Position numbers and translations under genes: made by a program | Shown: in pieces, positions 7,308 to 14,574 of the stretch | Layout of the letters: each line of letters begins with the position of its first letter | Position numbering within the stretch: position 1 is the stretch's first letter | Notes under the pieces: generated by a model | The model's database searches: none | The model's input: the letters and a program-made list of their open reading frames with translations, nothing else | What the model was told of the DNA's origin: nothing | Virus record (IMG/VR): IMGVR_UViG_3300042344_000647 | Span: 1-29,140 of that record | Strand: one strand, 5' to 3' | Length of the DNA stretch: 29,140 bases | Source of the DNA: a virus

Positions 7308-8282
7308 ATGGCCGAAAAGAAATTTAAGGGTATCTCCGTCATCACTGCCGGCCCTGCCTTGGGGCATGGCATGGTCATCGACGCGGAGACTCTTTCCCAG
7401 GTTGTCGAAAAAGGAAATGAAGCTGGGCAGGTGAAGGTCCTGTCGGATCACTCGTCCTCCGTCTCCAACATCATCGGCTATCTGGAAAACTTTGGGCTGG
7501 ATGGCGGCCGCGTCCGCGCCGACCTGACTCTTTTTGAAAGCCATGACGGCTTTCAGTATTTCAGCGAGCTGATCAGCACGCTTCCTGGTCAGATCGGTTT
7601 TTCCATCAGCTTCTCCGGCGTGCCCAGGGAGGCGGCCGATGGCACCCAGCTGGCCACCGTGCAGACCCTCTTTTCCGTGGATCTTGTGCTGACTCCGGCC
7701 GCCAACCCCACCGGGGTTTTCCATGCGCGGGTTGACAGCAAGCAAAACGCCGTGACCAAAACATCACAGGTTGAAGAAACCAAGCTAGAGACGCCCGCCA
7801 CGGAAGCGGCGCCCGTAGCCCCGGCGGCCCCGGCGGCAGAGCCCGCCAAACTGGCCGAGCCCACCCTTTCCGACATTAACGCCAAGCTGGACGCCATCAT
7901 GGCCATGCTGCAGGCCGATGTCGTCGAGGACGTGGTCGAGGAACCGATGGCTGCCAAGGCTGAGGAAAAGAAACTCGAAGCCGCCGTGGAGGAAGCTCCC
8001 GTGGCCGAGGAACCCAAGGCCGAGCCCGCCCCGGAGCCCGTGGCCGCCGAAGCCAAGATCGAGGAGATTAAGGCCGAAGCACCCGCGACCAACGAGGCCG
8101 CCGCTCTCAAGGCCGAGCTGACCACCCTCAAGATTGATCTGGAAGCCTCGCGTGGCATCAAGCCGCTCGAAGTTTCCGCTGAACAGAATTTCTCGCGTTC
8201 CGACCTGCTCTCGCAGTTCAACGCGGAAAAGGATCCCCGCCGCGCCGCGGAGATCTTCAAGAAAATCAAACTGGCGCGATAA
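7308..8282 (+). CDS. Prohead protease fused to scaffold domain
   Basis: A 324-aa two-part protein. Residues 1 to about 140 look like a herpesvirus/HK97-type prohead protease. They include VLSDHSS with candidate catalytic H48, and GQIGFSISFSG with candidate nucleophile S99 (or S101). Residues about 150-270 are rich in Ala, Glu, Pro and Lys, a flexible and helical scaffold. The last 50 residues (SAEQNFSRSDLLSQF onward, ending KKIKLAR) form a charged tail suited to binding the capsid protein. The gene lies directly before the major capsid gene. In lambda the same arrangement is C with the internally started scaffold Nu3, and a matching internal start is visible here (7752). Confidence 0.82.
   Translation: MAEKKFKGISVITAGPALGHGMVIDAETLSQVVEKGNEAGQVKVLSDHSSSVSNIIGYLENFGLDGGRVRADLTLFESHDGFQYFSELISTLPGQIGFSISFSGVPREAADGTQLATVQTLFSVDLVLTPAANPTGVFHARVDSKQNAVTKTSQVEETKLETPATEAAPVAPAAPAAEPAKLAEPTLSDINAKLDAIMAMLQADVVEDVVEEPMAAKAEEKKLEAAVEEAPVAEEPKAEPAPEPVAAEAKIEEIKAEAPATNEAAALKAELTTLKIDLEASRGIKPLEVSAEQNFSRSDLLSQFNAEKDPRRAAEIFKKIKLAR
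7732..7737 (+). promoter_or_regulatory. TTGACA element before internal scaffold start
   Basis: TTGACA inside the protease-scaffold gene ends 14 bases before an in-frame GTG at 7752. This is the same spacing as at true gene starts in this window. Confidence 0.35.
7752..8282 (+). CDS. Probable internally initiated scaffold protein
   Basis: The GTG at 7752 is in frame with the protease gene and would give a 176-aa protein identical to residues 149-324. It falls exactly where the protease domain ends and the Ala/Glu/Pro-rich scaffold begins. A TTGACA element stands 14 bases upstream. Lambda makes its scaffold Nu3 from an internal in-frame start of gene C, so the product is plausible. Translation from here is inferred from sequence only. 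Confidence 0.42.
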   Translation: MTKTSQVEETKLETPATEAAPVAPAAPAAEPAKLAEPTLSDINAKLDAIMAMLQADVVEDVVEEPMAAKAEEKKLEAAVEEAPVAEEPKAEPAPEPVAAEAKIEEIKAEAPATNEAAALKAELTTLKIDLEASRGIKPLEVSAEQNFSRSDLLSQFNAEKDPRRAAEIFKKIKLAR

Positions 8283-8303
8283 CCCAAAGGATAACCAAAC
8301 ACC

Positions 8304-9182
8304 ATGGCTAACACACTCGGTTCCGTCTCGAACGGAAAGGTCATCGCCCAGCGTGCGCTGGAATTGCTGACCGAAAACTACAACTGGATCTCCGCCGGCG
8401 TGAGCGACTTCTCGGACGCCACCGCCCGGAAAGGTGACTCCATCACCACCCACATCGTTAGCATCCAGTCCGCCTCGGACTACAGCTCGACCGCCGGCTA
8501 CGTTCCCGCCGACGTGACGCAGACCGACGTGACCGTGACGCTCAACAACTTCAAGCACACGACCTACGCGGTGAACGACGACGAGCGCACCAGCTCCAAC
8601 ATCAACCTGATCGAGCGTTTCGCCGAACAGGCCGCCCACGCGCTGGGCAAGGCGATGGTGGACTCCGTCCTGGCTCTCGTGACGACCCACTACAGCTCCA
8701 CGCTCACCGTGGCGGCCGATGCCATGACCTTCCGCTCCATCGTGAGCGCGGGTCTCTCACTCGACAACAGCAAGGTGCCCATGGGTGGCCGCTTTGCGGT
8801 TCTCTCCCCGGGCAACTACGCCAGCCTGCTCAACGATTCCAACATCGTGGCCAACGCGCAGCGCAGCGGTGACGTCGTGGCCTCCGGCCAGATCGGCACC
8901 GTGGCGGGCATCTCCGTCTACGGCTACAACGGCCTCGCGGCCGGTGTGTCCAAGGGCTTTGTCGCCCAGCGGGAAGCCCTCGTCGTGGCGACCCGCCTCC
9001 CGGCGATCCCCGACGGCGTCAGCCTCCCCGGCAACGTCGAAGTGGTGACGGAACCCAAGAGCGGTCTCAGCCTGCAAGTCGCGGAGCACTATAACTTCCG
9101 CCTCGGCAGCCACGAGCGGTCCTACCGGATCCTCTACGGTGTAGGCCGCGGGCAGACCAGCAGCCTCGTCCGTATCGTCTAA
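8304..9182 (+). CDS. Major capsid protein
   Basis: A 292-aa protein with an HK97-fold-like layout. It has an N-terminal helical segment (VIAQRALELLTENY), a central stretch with TLNNFKHTTYAVNDDE, a long helix around NLIERFAEQAAHALGKAM, and a C-terminal region with VATRLPAIPD and VAEHYNFRLGSHERSYRILYGV. Similar proteins are annotated as major capsid proteins in other phages. The position after protease-scaffold and the GC-ending, uniform codon choice fit a highly expressed gene. AAAGGA at 8286-8291 serves as a rather distant ribosome site, 12 bases from the ATG. A strong hairpin terminator follows. No separate decoration gene (lambda D) is visible upstream. Confidence 0.88.
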   Translation: MANTLGSVSNGKVIAQRALELLTENYNWISAGVSDFSDATARKGDSITTHIVSIQSASDYSSTAGYVPADVTQTDVTVTLNNFKHTTYAVNDDERTSSNINLIERFAEQAAHALGKAMVDSVLALVTTHYSSTLTVAADAMTFRSIVSAGLSLDNSKVPMGGRFAVLSPGNYASLLNDSNIVANAQRSGDVVASGQIGTVAGISVYGYNGLAAGVSKGFVAQREALVVATRLPAIPDGVSLPGNVEVVTEPKSGLSLQVAEHYNFRLGSHERSYRILYGVGRGQTSSLVRIV

Positions 9183-9201
9183 GTAATTAGACCAACTGGT
9201 G

Positions 9202-9240
9202 GGCCGGCCGCATCGGGGGGTGCGGCCGGCCTTCCTCTCT
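9202..9240 (+). terminator. Hairpin terminator after capsid gene
   Basis: A perfect 11-bp stem, GGCCGGCCGCA (9202-9212) with TGCGGCCGGCC (9221-9231), has an eight-base loop of TCGGGGGG. The pyrimidine tail TTCCTCTCT follows. It lies 19 bases after the capsid stop. The tail is not pure T, so read-through is likely, which would supply transcription to the downstream genes. Confidence 0.75.
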
Positions 9241-9247
9241 AAAAAAG

Positions 9248-11401
9248 ATGAATACCCCCCTTGTGTCTCTCGCCCTTATCGCCGGCCCGGCGGAGGGCGA
9301 GATTCTTTTTCGGCTCATCCAATCGGCCAAAGGCCTGTGGGACGAGGTCATCGTGGTGGCCGCCACCGGATCCCAACCGCACGACGATCTAAAGAAAGCC
9401 CTGCAGGACGCCGCCGGCGAGGCCGGCACGTTTGCCGTCTATCAGAACGCCCCGGAAAATTCCGGCTGGCCGCACATCGATAACTTTGCCGCCGCCCGCA
9501 ACCAGGCGTTCAGCCTGGCCCGCGGCAAGTACGTCATCTGGGCGGACTGCGACGACCTGTTTCTGGGTAACCAAGCCGCACTGCACCGCGGCGTAATTGA
9601 GGAGCGGGACAAGCAGGCGGAAGGCTGGGACGTCTTGGTGACCCGGTACGACGTGCAAAACAGCGGCATGCGGGACAACCGCCGGGAACGCGTGTTCCGC
9701 CGTAAGGCGGACGGCACGCTGCCAGCCCACTGGGAACGGGCCATCCATGAGCGGGTCAAGCCGGACGAAAAGGCGGCCGTGGGCCTGGCCGACGGCTTGT
9801 GCATCACCCACGTGCCCAAGACCAACAAGACCGGCAGCGGAGAGCGCAACAAGCGCATCCTGGCGGCCGAGACCGAGGGAGCCGGGATGAACTGGTACTA
9901 CATCGCCATGGAGGATTTTCTGCGCGGGCAGTACCAGAAAGCCATCGGCCCGTGCCTGCTGGCGCTGGAACACCCGGACGTGGGCGCCACGGAACGCTAC
10001 CAGCTGCTGTGCATGGCCGGCGTGATGTGTGCCGCCCCGGACAAGAAGCGCAAATACTTTGGCCAAGCCATCACCCTGCATCCCACCCGCAAGGAAGCGC
10101 ACGGCCATCTGGCCTGCCAGCTGATGGATGAGGGGAACCTGCATGAAGCCAGCCGCTTGCTACAGGTGGTGGACAGCCTGCCCCGCCCGGCTGGCGTCAT
10201 CTGGAATCTGGACGCCAAGTGGTACGGCCACCTGCCCAAGATGCTTTTGTCGCAATGCCTCCGGGCGGCCGGACAAAAAGAGGACGCGGATCGCTGCGAG
10301 CGGGAGGCGTTCCGTGCCGCGTGGGGCAAGATCACCATCATCTACGCCGGAGAGCTGGCTCACTGCGCCCGGGCCCACAAGCTGTTCATGGACACGTCCG
10401 ACAATCCCGCCGGCATCCAGCACCTGTTTATCACGCCGCCGACGGATGACCCCGGATCCAAGCGGCTCAACATCGTCAAAGACGCCACCGAGGCGATTGA
10501 AAAAGCCCTGGGCCATGTCCTGCTCACCGTCAAGGCGGAGGCGGAGACGCCCATCCCGCCGCTGATGTGGGATGCAGCCCTGATCCATGACGGCACGCTC
10601 CCAGGCACCGCCCAGCGCCTGCCCGATCCCGTGGACAAAAAAAGCCGGGTCGTCATCGGTCTGACCACCACGCCGAAACGGATCCACACCGTCCTGCCCA
10701 CGATCGAAAGCCTGCTGGCGCAATCCATGCCAGCGGATGAAATTATTTTATCCGTACCGGAGAAGTTGGCCCGGACGGGCGAGCGTTTCCCGGAGATTCC
10801 GGCCGCCCTGCAAAAGCTTGCGGACGAGGGGAGGATCCATATCGCCCGCACGCACGACCACGGCCCGGCCACAAAATTTATCGGCGCGGCGCAGGCCACC
10901 AACGAAAGCGGGGCCCAGGACTCCTTTGTGATCTGGTGCGATGACGACATCCTCTACAGCCCGCGGATGGTGCAGACGCTGGTGGAAAATTGTCCGGACA
11001 GGGCGGCGCTGGGGCTGTGTGGATTTTTCATGACCGGGCCGAAAGGCTACGCCATCGCGCCCGATCACCTCGGCCACGCCGAGATCATCGAGGGCTTTGG
11101 GGCAATTGCCTGCCGGCTGAAGGATATGTGGCCGCTGATTGAGGGAGGCGAGTTTCCCAGCTGCACGCCCAAGGAGTTTGCCCGGCTGGACGACAAGGGG
11201 CGCGCGCGTTTCATGGCGGACGATTTTGTGATGTCCTACCGCCTGCGGGAGCTAGGCACAAAAACCCTAGTCTGCGCCACGCCGGACTTCAACCGATCCA
11301 ACGGCATCCGGATCCGACCGGAAGGGCTGGGCGAGGACGCCCTGCAGAACAACAAGGGCACCGGCGGCAACCTGGCTGCCTACAGTCTGCTGAAATTGTG
11401 A
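9248..11401 (+). CDS. Two-domain glycosyltransferase with TPR-like linker
   Basis: A 717-aa protein. Residues 1-210 are a family-2-like (GT-A) glycosyltransferase: VSLALIAGPAEG start, NFAAARNQAFSLARGKYVIWAD, and the metal-binding D100-C-D102. Residues about 215-345 are helical pairs resembling tetratricopeptide repeats (YYIAMEDFLRGQYQKAI, AHGHLACQLMDEGNLHEA). Residues about 466-690 form a second GT-A-like domain starting VVIGLTTTPKRIHTVLPTIESLL with a DDD motif at 564-566. It probably transfers sugars from nucleotide sugars. Location between capsid and head-completion genes suggests virion proteins as the acceptor, though modification of host surface glycans is also possible. No Shine-Dalgarno sequence is evident. 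It overlaps the next gene by GTGA. Confidence 0.82.
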   Translation: MNTPLVSLALIAGPAEGEILFRLIQSAKGLWDEVIVVAATGSQPHDDLKKALQDAAGEAGTFAVYQNAPENSGWPHIDNFAAARNQAFSLARGKYVIWADCDDLFLGNQAALHRGVIEERDKQAEGWDVLVTRYDVQNSGMRDNRRERVFRRKADGTLPAHWERAIHERVKPDEKAAVGLADGLCITHVPKTNKTGSGERNKRILAAETEGAGMNWYYIAMEDFLRGQYQKAIGPCLLALEHPDVGATERYQLLCMAGVMCAAPDKKRKYFGQAITLHPTRKEAHGHLACQLMDEGNLHEASRLLQVVDSLPRPAGVIWNLDAKWYGHLPKMLLSQCLRAAGQKEDADRCEREAFRAAWGKITIIYAGELAHCARAHKLFMDTSDNPAGIQHLFITPPTDDPGSKRLNIVKDATEAIEKALGHVLLTVKAEAETPIPPLMWDAALIHDGTLPGTAQRLPDPVDKKSRVVIGLTTTPKRIHTVLPTIESLLAQSMPADEIILSVPEKLARTGERFPEIPAALQKLADEGRIHIARTHDHGPATKFIGAAQATNESGAQDSFVIWCDDDILYSPRMVQTLVENCPDRAALGLCGFFMTGPKGYAIAPDHLGHAEIIEGFGAIACRLKDMWPLIEGGEFPSCTPKEFARLDDKGRARFMADDFVMSYRLRELGTKTLVCATPDFNRSNGIRIRPEGLGEDALQNNKGTGGNLAAYSLLKL

Positions 11402-12072
11402 AAAAAACCCTGACGATCAGCGGCCATCGACGGCCGGATTACTTCCAGCAGGTGCTCTCCGCGCTTTCCTTTTGCGAGGGCGTCAGCGAGTACGCCGTCA
11501 CCGCCGTCCTGGATCCCAGCGAATGGACGGACCAACTGGCGGAGATCGCCCGTGGGCATGGCATCACGGTGCACATCCCGGCGAAGCATCTGGGCTGCGG
11601 GGCGGCCATCCGATACTGCATGGAGCTGGGCTTTGAGGCGTCCGAATATCACATTCATCTGGAGGACGACACCGTCCCCAGCCCGGATGCACTGCGTTGG
11701 TTTGAGTGGGCCGGCCGGAACGCCAGCCCGATGACGCTGACCGTCTCCGGCTACAACCAGCACGGCGGCGAAGCCGCGCCCAACATGGCCGCCTGGCGTA
11801 AATGGTTCACCCCTTGGGGATGGGCCACCTGGCGGGAGCACTGGGAAAAATATCTTTTGCCGGCATGGGACACGTCTTTCTGGGACGGCGGGGTGCAGCG
11901 GATCCGGGACAACCTGGGCATGGGAGAGATGTTTCCCCGCGTCAGCCGGATCCAAAACATCGGAGCCACCCGCGGGGCTTTCTGCCCCAGCGAGGATTTC
12001 TACCGGGAAAACCACCACGCGACCCGCGTGGCCACGCCGGAGGAAAGGACGGAGCGCTGGATCTGGACGTGA
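11398..12072 (+). CDS. Glycosyltransferase, GT-A fold
   Basis: A 224-aa protein with a GTG start overlapping the previous stop (GTGA). The N-terminus TLTISGHRRPDYFQQVLSAL matches the nucleotide-sugar-binding start of GT-A enzymes. GCGAAIRYCMELGF is followed by the acidic metal-binding EDD at 89-91 (HIHLEDDTVPSPDAL). The later FTPWGWATWREHWEKY segment is the tryptophan-rich acceptor region seen in related sugar transferases. It should add one sugar in a chain begun by the 717-aa enzyme. The donor and acceptor cannot be read from sequence. Confidence 0.8.
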   Translation: MKKTLTISGHRRPDYFQQVLSALSFCEGVSEYAVTAVLDPSEWTDQLAEIARGHGITVHIPAKHLGCGAAIRYCMELGFEASEYHIHLEDDTVPSPDALRWFEWAGRNASPMTLTVSGYNQHGGEAAPNMAAWRKWFTPWGWATWREHWEKYLLPAWDTSFWDGGVQRIRDNLGMGEMFPRVSRIQNIGATRGAFCPSEDFYRENHHATRVATPEERTERWIWT

Positions 12073-12641
12073 AAGTCGTCAACATCGGCTGCAACAACGG
12101 CCTAGACGATTGCCGGCAGTTTGTTGTCGAAAACCTGGCGGGGGTGAGGGAGGTGCACCTGGTGGATCCCAGCCCGGCGGCTTTGGAGCAGTGTCGTCAA
12201 AATTACCGGGACATTTTCCAGGCCCGCTTTCATCATCTGGCCATCGTGCCGCAGGCTACCGCCCGCGTTATCGTCTATACCCCCCGGGGCGAGCCGTGCA
12301 GCCAGCATGCCTCCGTCAGTCGGGAACATCTCTCAGCCCATCACCACGCCAGCCTAGACGAGGCGGAGGTGCCGGCCATGCGGCTGCCAGACTTTCTGGC
12401 ATCCTTGCTAATTGGCAAACCGGACCGGCTTTATATCGATGCGGAGGGGCTGGATTGCCAGATCCTGCTGCAACTGGATTTCTCCCGGCCCACGCCCGAT
12501 TTCATTCAGTTTGAAAAAACCCACGCCGACGGCCCCTTCCGCCATGAATCCATCTATCAGGCCTGTGTGGAAAAACTGCAGGCTGCCGGGTATCGGATTG
12601 TGCCCACCTCTTACGGGAACGAGGCGGCCGTAAGGTTTTGA
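12069..12641 (+). CDS. FkbM-family SAM-dependent methyltransferase
   Basis: A 190-aa protein. The frame is open upstream to 11802, but the GTG at 12069 overlaps the previous stop as GTGA, and the protein begins there with the SAM-binding motif VNIGCNNG (4-11). The acidic HLVDPSPAALEQC (30-42) and YIDAEGLDCQIL (122-133) are characteristic of FkbM methyltransferases, which commonly O-methylate sugars or polyketides. Coupling to two glycosyltransferases suggests methyl capping of the phage-specified glycan. It is somewhat shorter than typical FkbM proteins but has both ends of the fold. Confidence 0.82.
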   Translation: MKVVNIGCNNGLDDCRQFVVENLAGVREVHLVDPSPAALEQCRQNYRDIFQARFHHLAIVPQATARVIVYTPRGEPCSQHASVSREHLSAHHHASLDEAEVPAMRLPDFLASLLIGKPDRLYIDAEGLDCQILLQLDFSRPTPDFIQFEKTHADGPFRHESIYQACVEKLQAAGYRIVPTSYGNEAAVRF

Positions 12642-12643
12642 CA
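12638..12643 (+). promoter_or_regulatory. TTGACA element before head completion gene
   Basis: TTGACA overlaps the stop of the methyltransferase gene and ends 13 bases before the GTG at 12657. A short AGAGG (12646-12650) also lies in the interval. Confidence 0.4.
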
Positions 12644-12656
12644 TAAGAGGCTGAGC

Positions 12657-12968
12657 GTGACCGAGCTGGAGCAAATCATGCGGGACGGGATCGAGGACAT
12701 GGTGGCCGGCGCAGGATCCGCCACCTGCACCATCGGCTCCACGGCCGTCACCGGCATCTATAGCCCAGGCGAAAAAACCGCGGAGCTGGGCATGGGCGGC
12801 CTGGTTAATCCCGCCCCGGCCGAGTTTGTCTACATTGCTGCCGCAGCCTCGGCGCCATCGCTTTTAGGCGTGGTCACCGTCTCCGGCACGCGCAAGCGGG
12901 TGTTGGGCGTGACGGAGGATGCCGGGATGATTTCGCTGACTCTGGGAGATCCCGAGGACGTGCGATGA
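12657..12968 (+). CDS. Head-tail connector-like protein (gpFII position)
   Basis: A 103-aa, mostly beta protein. A helical lead (LEQIMRDGIEDMVAG) is followed by short strands (VTGIYSPGEKTAELGMGG, AEFVYIAAAASA, KRVLGVTEDAGMISLTLGD). Its length and layout resemble lambda FII (117 aa), which joins head to tail. Gene order (first structural gene after the accessory cassette, before the tail genes) agrees. It starts with GTG and overlaps the next gene by ATGA. The assignment is structural analogy rather than sequence recognition. Confidence 0.5.
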   Translation: MTELEQIMRDGIEDMVAGAGSATCTIGSTAVTGIYSPGEKTAELGMGGLVNPAPAEFVYIAAAASAPSLLGVVTVSGTRKRVLGVTEDAGMISLTLGDPEDVR

Positions 12969-13363
12969 GCCTGCGCCTAAAGACCGAGGACGCCTTTGCC
13001 ACCTACCTTTCCGCCTCCACGGCCAAGCCGTCCGGCTATGTGGTGCAGGCCGGGCACCGCATTGCGGATCTGGAGCTGCCGGCCGTGGTGGTTCACGCGG
13101 AGCAGAGCGAGCCCGTGGTGGAGGGTAGCGTGTCCGGAGAGCGCAAGGTGACGCTGAATTTTTCCGTCATGACCCCGCTGGAAACCACCAGCGTGGCCAC
13201 CACCCACCGCAGCGCCTTTGATTGGCTCAACACGGCCCTGGCGGCCACCACGGCGCTTTCCGCCGTGACGTTCATGGGCGGCTATCCCGGAGCGGAGCAG
13301 ACCGGCACCAACGAGAAAGTGATGCAGGACGGCGTGACCTACACCGCCTTCGTGCGGCCGTAG
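12965..13363 (+). CDS. Tail completion/terminator-like protein
   Basis: A 132-aa protein. It opens with a helix (LRLKTEDAFATYLSAS), then alternating strands (ELPAVVVHAEQSEP, RKVTLNFSVMTPLET), a second helix (HRSAFDWLNTALAA) and a final VTYTAFVRP. This alpha-beta order and length fit the gpU/tail-terminator class that caps the tail tube before head joining. GAGGA lies just upstream of the ATG, which overlaps the previous stop. The family identification is tentative. Confidence 0.45.
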   Translation: MSLRLKTEDAFATYLSASTAKPSGYVVQAGHRIADLELPAVVVHAEQSEPVVEGSVSGERKVTLNFSVMTPLETTSVATTHRSAFDWLNTALAATTALSAVTFMGGYPGAEQTGTNEKVMQDGVTYTAFVRP

Positions 13364-13369
13364 CGCAGG

Positions 13370-13375
13370 TTGACA
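13370..13375 (+). promoter_or_regulatory. TTGACA element before the 88-aa gene
   Basis: TTGACA ends 14 bases before the ATG at 13390. It is followed directly by GGGGA, so a Shine-Dalgarno-like signal is present here as well. Confidence 0.35.
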
Positions 13376-13389
13376 GGGGATCGGCTGGC

Positions 13390-13656
13390 ATGGCGATGAC
13401 TTATGGCGTGTCTGGCGGAATCAGCCAGAACATCAACAACTCGGACGACTACCTTTTCGTCACCGGCGCGGACGGCACGGTGGTCAAACATTTCAAGAAA
13501 TACCGCCGGATTGAGACCGTGACGGAGACCCTGCCCGACAGCCTTACCCTGCCCACCGTGTCCGGCCCCACGGCCTTCCGCACGGAGCTGCGCTGCTCCA
13601 ACACGGATTTTGCCCGCCTGACCACCACCGCCGTCACTTTCAGCACCATCAGCTAA
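13390..13656 (+). CDS. Small tail protein, unknown family
   Basis: An 88-aa protein. The same frame is open from 13222, but that would overlap the whole end of the previous gene. AGGGGA (13375-13380) nine bases before the ATG supports 13390; an ATG two codons later is also possible. The protein is beta-rich (DDYLFVTGADGTVVKHFKKYRRIETVTETLP) with no signal peptide or membrane segment. It sits where the major tail tube gene is expected, next to another small beta protein. I do not recognise the family. A tube or tube-associated role is an inference from position. Confidence 0.5.
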   Translation: MAMTYGVSGGISQNINNSDDYLFVTGADGTVVKHFKKYRRIETVTETLPDSLTLPTVSGPTAFRTELRCSNTDFARLTTTAVTFSTIS

Positions 13657-13666
13657 AGGAGCCGCC

Positions 13667-13984
13667 ATGCCGTACAAGGGATTTTCCACCACCAGCGTTT
13701 CCGGGATTGAGGAGATCATCAGCCTTTCCATCACCGGGGAGCAGGATGAGATTGTCATTGATCCGGGCACGGCCAACACGGCCCCGACGGTCACCACCTA
13801 CTACAACCCGCGCTACAACGTCTCGATCGAGGGCATCAGCAGCGGCACCAGTGTGGCGGCCACCTTCACCGTGGCGGGCCAGACCTTCACCAAGACATCC
13901 GATAATTACACCAAGACCGTGGGCGATGTGGTGAAGGTGTCCGTCAGCGGCGTCTACAATCCCAACAGCTCGCTGGGCAGCTAA
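13667..13984 (+). CDS. Small beta-rich tail protein, possible tube subunit
   Basis: A 105-aa protein with a strong ribosome site (AAAGGAG, about six bases before the ATG). It is rich in Ser, Thr and Val, and strands such as YNVSIEGISSGTSVAATFTVAGQTFTK would suit a small beta-barrel. Efficient initiation and the position upstream of the chaperone/tape measure region are consistent with an abundant tail component, possibly the tube protein. It is short for a siphophage tube subunit. Its stop codon touches a perfect palindrome. The family was not recognised. Confidence 0.5.
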   Translation: MPYKGFSTTSVSGIEEIISLSITGEQDEIVIDPGTANTAPTVTTYYNPRYNVSIEGISSGTSVAATFTVAGQTFTKTSDNYTKTVGDVVKVSVSGVYNPNSSLGS

Positions 13985-14004
13985 GCCGGCGGCGTACCGC
14001 CGGC
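13985..14004. other. Perfect 20-base palindrome between stop and start codons
   Basis: GCCGGCGG (13985-13992), loop CGTA, then CCGCCGGC (13997-14004). It fills the entire gap between the TAA at 13982-13984 and the GTG at 14005. There is no T tract, so it is not a standard terminator. It would hide any ribosome site for the next gene, so it may be an attenuator, an RNA processing site or a brake on translation. Confidence 0.6.
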
Positions 14005-14574
14005 GTGAACCGCCTTTTCGCCGAAAGTTTTCTTAACCGGGACGATCACGTCGTCCTGCGCCGGCGGCTGTTGCCTCTGTCCCTCTGGCACCTGCTGAAT
14101 CTGGAGATTGCCGGCAGCCCCTATTTTCTGGGCGGCACTTTTCCCACGGCCAAGGATTTGCGGCTGGCCGTGGCGGTATGCACCACGCCGTTCCCGCAGT
14201 TGCCCGACCTGTCCGGCCGCCGGCTAGTGCTAGACTGGATGCGGACGTGGAGCTGTAAATTTTTGATTGAGACGGCCAAGTTCCGCGCCTACTTGGATGA
14301 TTTTAATGCCCTGCCACAGCTGTGGCGGGAGGAGCAGAAGCGCAGCCCAGGTAGTAGGGAACCGGTGGGCCTGCCGTGGGCGCTGGCGATTGTGAGCGGG
14401 ATCTGCGGATCCACCGGCTGGAGCGCGGAGACGGCCTGGAATCTGCCCGTGGGGCAGGCGTACTGGTACCACGTGGCCTTCGCCATGCAGAAGGGGTGCA
14501 GCGTGGATCTGCTTTCGGAAGGGGAGATACTGGCGATTGAGAAGGTAAGAGCCAGAAGGGCGGCGGCAAAATGA
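14005..14574 (+). CDS. Tail protein, possible assembly chaperone
   Basis: A 189-aa mostly helical protein. The N-terminus (NRDDHVVLRRRLLPLSLWHLLNLE) is followed by YFLGGTFPTAKDLRLAVAVC. The end has a charged helix (LSEGEILAIEKVRARRAAAK). Its place two genes before the tape measure gene is the usual position of tail assembly chaperones. No slippery frameshift site was noticed, and the downstream gene overlaps by ATGA instead. The GTG start has no visible Shine-Dalgarno sequence because the palindrome abuts it. The chaperone role is inferred from position only. Confidence 0.45.
   Translation: MNRLFAESFLNRDDHVVLRRRLLPLSLWHLLNLEIAGSPYFLGGTFPTAKDLRLAVAVCTTPFPQLPDLSGRRLVLDWMRTWSCKFLIETAKFRAYLDDFNALPQLWREEQKRSPGSREPVGLPWALAIVSGICGSTGWSAETAWNLPVGQAYWYHVAFAMQKGCSVDLLSEGEILAIEKVRARRAAAK

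Noticed and set aside
7785-8690. Open frame on the - strand across scaffold and capsid genes
   Set aside because: It is Gly-rich and repetitive, lies opposite two confident genes and has no family signal.
11802-12068. Upstream extension of the FkbM methyltransferase
   Set aside because: It overlaps the glycosyltransferase out of frame. The SAM-binding motif begins directly after the coupled GTG at 12069.
13222-13389. Upstream extension of the 88-aa protein
   Set aside because: It is out of frame with the end of the previous gene and has no family signal. A ribosome site supports 13390.
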